Shown here in pieces: positions 5,175-6,957 of a stretch of DNA of 6,957 nt. The notes under the pieces were generated by a model. The model was not told the DNA's origin and made no database searches. It saw only the letters and a program-made list of their open reading frames with translations. Position 1 is the stretch's first letter; every line of letters begins with the position of its first letter. This stretch comes from Pseudonocardiales bacterium (lineage in GTDB: Bacteria > Actinomycetota > Actinomycetes > Mycobacteriales > Jatrophihabitantaceae). The DNA is taken from NCBI GenBank assembly GCA_025465405.1, contig JAODNL010000349.1, positions 1-6,957 of the forward strand. The letters run 5' to 3'. A program made the position numbers and the translations under genes.

Positions 5175-6694
5175 GCCGGCACCGCATCGGCTCCGCGGGT
5201 CACGCGATCGGCTCGTACTGCCGTTCGGTAGGCAGCGAGATCGAACCGGCGGGTGATGCGGCGGAAGGCGAACGTGAAGCTCGGCCAGAGCGTGGTGTTG
5301 TTCCCATGCTCGTCCAGGTACCAACTCGCGCAGCCGCCGGTAGTCCATACCGTCTGCCTCATGCGCTTCTGCAGCGTGGCGTTGTAGTCGCGCTGCGCGT
5401 CGTCGCGGACCTCGAACGTCGCCAGACCATGGCGGTCCATCTCGCGCAGCGCGCTGGCCAGGTAGTTGATGCCGGATTCGGCCATGTAGATCATCGAGCT
5501 GTGGCCGAGGCCCATGTTGGGGCCGATCACGAAGAGCATGTTCGGAAACCCCGCGACCGTTGCTCCCTTGTAGGCCTGCTGGCCGCGCTCGCGCCACACG
5601 TCGCCGAGCACCCGGCCGCCGATGCCGGTGATCAGCTCGTACGCGGGCGAGTCGGTCACGTGGAAGCCGGTGGCCACCACGATGGCATCGACCTCGCGGA
5701 CCGTGCCGTCCGTGGTGACGATCGCGTTCGGGCGCACCTCGGCGATGCCGTCGGTCACGAGCTCGACCTGCTCGCGCGTGAGCGTCGGATACCAGTCGTT
5801 GGAGATCAGGACGCGTTTGCAGCCCATCTGCCAGCTCGGCGTGACCTTGGCCCGCATCGCCGGGTCCGGGACCTGCCTCGCGATGTGCCGTTCGGCGATC
5901 CGTTGCGCGGCCAGCAGGATCTTCGGCTGGAAGGCGAAACCGAGCACGAAGGACTCGCGTCCCCAGTAGATGGCCTCGCGAGCGATGCGCTGAAGCCCAG
6001 GAATGTACTTGTACGCAAGGCTTTCCGGTTTCGAGTAGGCACGGTCGCGGCGCGGCATGATCCACGGTGCCGTGCGCTGGTAGATATCCAGGTGGCCGAC
6101 GACCTTCGCCATCTCCGGCACGATCTGGACCGCCGAAGCGCCGGTTCCGATGACGGCTACGCGCTTGCCGGTGAGGTCTGCCTCGTGGTTCCAGCGCGAC
6201 GAGTGGAAGATCTCGCCCTGGAACGAATCGATGCCGGCGACGTCGGGTAACGCCGGCTCGCACAGCGCGCCGATGGCCGGGACGAACACGTCGGCGGTAA
6301 ACGGGCCGCGCGTGGTCTCGACGGCCCAGACGGCCGCATCCTCGTCCCACCTCGCCGAGGTGAGCTCGGTGTCGAAGAGGTGCTTGTCGAGCACGCCGTA
6401 TTTGACGGCTGTCCGACGCAGGTAGTCCTGGATCTCCCACCCCGGCGAGAACGACCGCGACCAGTTCGGATTCAGCTCGAACGAGTACGAGTACAGGTGT
6501 GACGGGACGTCGCAGGTGGCGCCGGGATAAGTGTTGTCGCGCCAGGTTCCACCCACCTCGCTGCCCCGCTCGATCACGAGGAAGTCGGGTCGGCCGTCCT
6601 GGGTGAGCTTGATGGCGGCCCCGAGGCCGGCGAAGCCGCTGCCGACGATGAGCACGCCGACGTGACGGGCTTCCTGCGAGACTGCCTGCGTCAT
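5171..6694 (-). CDS. FAD- and NADPH-dependent Baeyer-Villiger-type monooxygenase
   Basis: A 507-residue class B flavoprotein monooxygenase, expected to insert one oxygen from O2 beside a ketone carbonyl to give an ester or lactone, or to oxidise a sulfur or nitrogen. Motifs: FAD Rossmann GSGFAG (18-23), GGTWRDNTYPGATCD (48-62), the Baeyer-Villiger fingerprint F158-x-G160-x3-H164-x3-W168, the NADPH Rossmann GTGASA (183-188), the ATGF strand, and a C-terminal GGCASWYLDEHG segment. Normal length for the type I group that includes the mycobacterial EthA/MymA enzymes. I chose ATG 6694 because the -10 hexamer TACGGT ends 7 nt upstream, which gives a leaderless mRNA; an in-frame ATG at 6730 lies upstream of that promoter's start point. 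First gene of a two-gene operon with the SDR. A narrow substrate cannot be assigned; plain N-hydroxylase activity is less likely given the fingerprint. Confidence 0.93.
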   Translation of the reverse strand: MTQAVSQEARHVGVLIVGSGFAGLGAAIKLTQDGRPDFLVIERGSEVGGTWRDNTYPGATCDVPSHLYSYSFELNPNWSRSFSPGWEIQDYLRRTAVKYGVLDKHLFDTELTSARWDEDAAVWAVETTRGPFTADVFVPAIGALCEPALPDVAGIDSFQGEIFHSSRWNHEADLTGKRVAVIGTGASAVQIVPEMAKVVGHLDIYQRTAPWIMPRRDRAYSKPESLAYKYIPGLQRIAREAIYWGRESFVLGFAFQPKILLAAQRIAERHIARQVPDPAMRAKVTPSWQMGCKRVLISNDWYPTLTREQVELVTDGIAEVRPNAIVTTDGTVREVDAIVVATGFHVTDSPAYELITGIGGRVLGDVWRERGQQAYKGATVAGFPNMLFVIGPNMGLGHSSMIYMAESGINYLASALREMDRHGLATFEVRDDAQRDYNATLQKRMRQTVWTTGGCASWYLDEHGNNTTLWPSFTFAFRRITRRFDLAAYRTAVRADRVTRGADAVPA

Positions 6695-6701
6695 GGCGTC
6701 G

Positions 6702-6730
6702 ACCGTAACGACGAATTGAATCAGGGTCAA
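6702..6730 (-). promoter_or_regulatory. Predicted promoter of the monooxygenase-dehydrogenase operon (leaderless)
   Basis: On the minus strand TTGACC (6730-6725) and TACGGT (6707-6702) are separated by 17 bp. The -35 matches consensus at five of six positions and the -10 fits TAnnnT. Only 7 nt separate the -10 from ATG 6694, so the transcript should begin at or beside the start codon. No Shine-Dalgarno is seen, in agreement. Confidence 0.55.
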
Positions 6731-6742
6731 TAGCTAGTTGGC
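6726..6742. promoter_or_regulatory. Imperfect inverted repeat over both -35 elements, possible operator
   Basis: GTCAA-TAGCTAG-TTGGC has 4 of 5 complementary arm positions around a 7-bp centre that contains the palindrome TAGCTA. It covers most of the -35 of the monooxygenase and of the divergent TetR gene. Two divergent TTG-type -35 hexamers give such symmetry by themselves, so a protein-binding role is only a possibility. Confidence 0.3.
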
Positions 6743-6766
6743 TGTCGTTCAATAGCCGCGTAGGGT
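6738..6766 (+). promoter_or_regulatory. Predicted promoter of the right TetR gene (leaderless)
   Basis: TTGGCT (6738-6743) and TAGGGT (6761-6766) are 17 bp apart. The second fits TAnnnT and ends 7 nt before GTG 6774. The AGGG in this hexamer could instead be read as a Shine-Dalgarno 8 nt from the start, which would need another promoter upstream. Confidence 0.45.
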
Positions 6767-6773
6767 CGTCGTC

Positions 6774-6957
6774 GTGGCCCCTGACAAGCGCATCCGGCTC
6801 AGCCCCGAAGCCCGGCGCGCGCAGCTCATCGAGTTGGGTGTGGAGATGCTGGCCACGCGCACGCTCGACGAGCTATCCGTCGAGGACATCGCGCAGCAGG
6901 CCGGTATCTCGCGGGGGCTGCTGTTCCACTACTTCTCGTCCAAGCAGGAGTTCCACC
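6774..6957 (+). CDS. TetR-family transcriptional regulator, C-terminus cut by window edge
   Basis: The first 61 codons of a regulator that runs off the right edge. They cover a complete TetR-type DNA-binding domain: helix 1 from about residue 12 (EARRAQLIELGVEML), then the helix-turn-helix at about 35-54 (LSVEDIAQQAGISRGLLFHYF) with the family signature SRGLLFHYFSSKQEF. The ligand-binding part lies outside the window. The GTG at 6774 is favoured by the TAGGGT hexamer ending 7 nt upstream. It is divergent from the monooxygenase operon across 79 bp with back-to-back promoters, the usual layout for a regulator controlling its neighbour and itself. The inducer may be a substrate of the monooxygenase, but nothing here shows it. 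Confidence 0.9.
   Translation, partial: MAPDKRIRLSPEARRAQLIELGVEMLATRTLDELSVEDIAQQAGISRGLLFHYFSSKQEFH

Noticed and set aside
5306..6250. 314-codon plus-strand open frame inside the monooxygenase gene
   Set aside because: Rich in Arg, Val, Asp and His without any motif, as expected for the complement of a GC-rich gene.
4347..6752. An 801-codon open frame covering both the dehydrogenase and the monooxygenase region on the minus strand
   Set aside because: Only its last 275 codons look like protein (the SDR). The upstream part is Arg/Gly/Pro-rich shadow sequence over the monooxygenase frame, which has full family motifs.
6715..6753. ATTGAA...TTCAAT inverted repeat in the monooxygenase/TetR spacer
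   Set aside because: Arms of 6 bp separated by 27 bp are expected by chance, and they do not align with the promoter elements.

Overview
The window is very GC-rich, uses GTG as well as ATG starts, and carries an acyl-CoA gene set (FadA2, the two-domain reductase FabG4, the double-hotdog hydratase HtdX) known from Mycobacterium tuberculosis and related lipid-using actinobacteria. I read it as chromosomal DNA of a high-GC actinobacterium, probably in or near the Mycobacteriales. The genus cannot be fixed from sequence reading alone. I see no mobile element, CRISPR array, tRNA or rRNA.

Left block, 1-3952: a TetR-family regulator, cut off by the left edge, is transcribed leftward. Divergent from it run fadA2, fabG4 and htdX, packed as one operon (4-nt gap, then a 4-nt ATGA overlap). 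Together they encode a thiolase, a 3-ketoacyl reductase and an R-type enoyl hydratase/3-hydroxyacyl dehydratase. These are three of the four reactions of a fatty-acyl-CoA spiral, working either in degradation or in chain building. A perfect 17-bp inverted repeat at 421-437 sits between the predicted -35 and -10 of fadA2 and over the predicted -10 of the regulator. It is the obvious candidate operator.

Middle, 3953-4346: no stretch over 300 bases lacks a gene. A convergent spacer (3953-4062) holds a 26-bp imperfect direct repeat and an 11-bp inverted repeat. A 54-residue membrane peptide gene follows on the minus strand. A 12-bp inverted repeat just past the end of the next minus-strand operon is a likely terminator.

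Right block, 4347-6957: a minus-strand two-gene operon encodes a flavin-dependent Baeyer-Villiger-type monooxygenase and a short-chain dehydrogenase whose start overlaps the monooxygenase stop (ATGA). Chemically they could act in series: the dehydrogenase would oxidise an alcohol to a ketone and the monooxygenase would insert oxygen to give an ester or lactone. This is inference. A second TetR-family regulator, cut by the right edge, is divergent from them. The 79-bp spacer has two back-to-back promoters whose -10 hexamers each end exactly 7 nt before a start codon, which predicts leaderless mRNAs.

Overall this is recognisable lipid and xenobiotic metabolism rather than a new system. The most informative signals are the two divergent regulatory regions and the repeat structures in the middle spacer.
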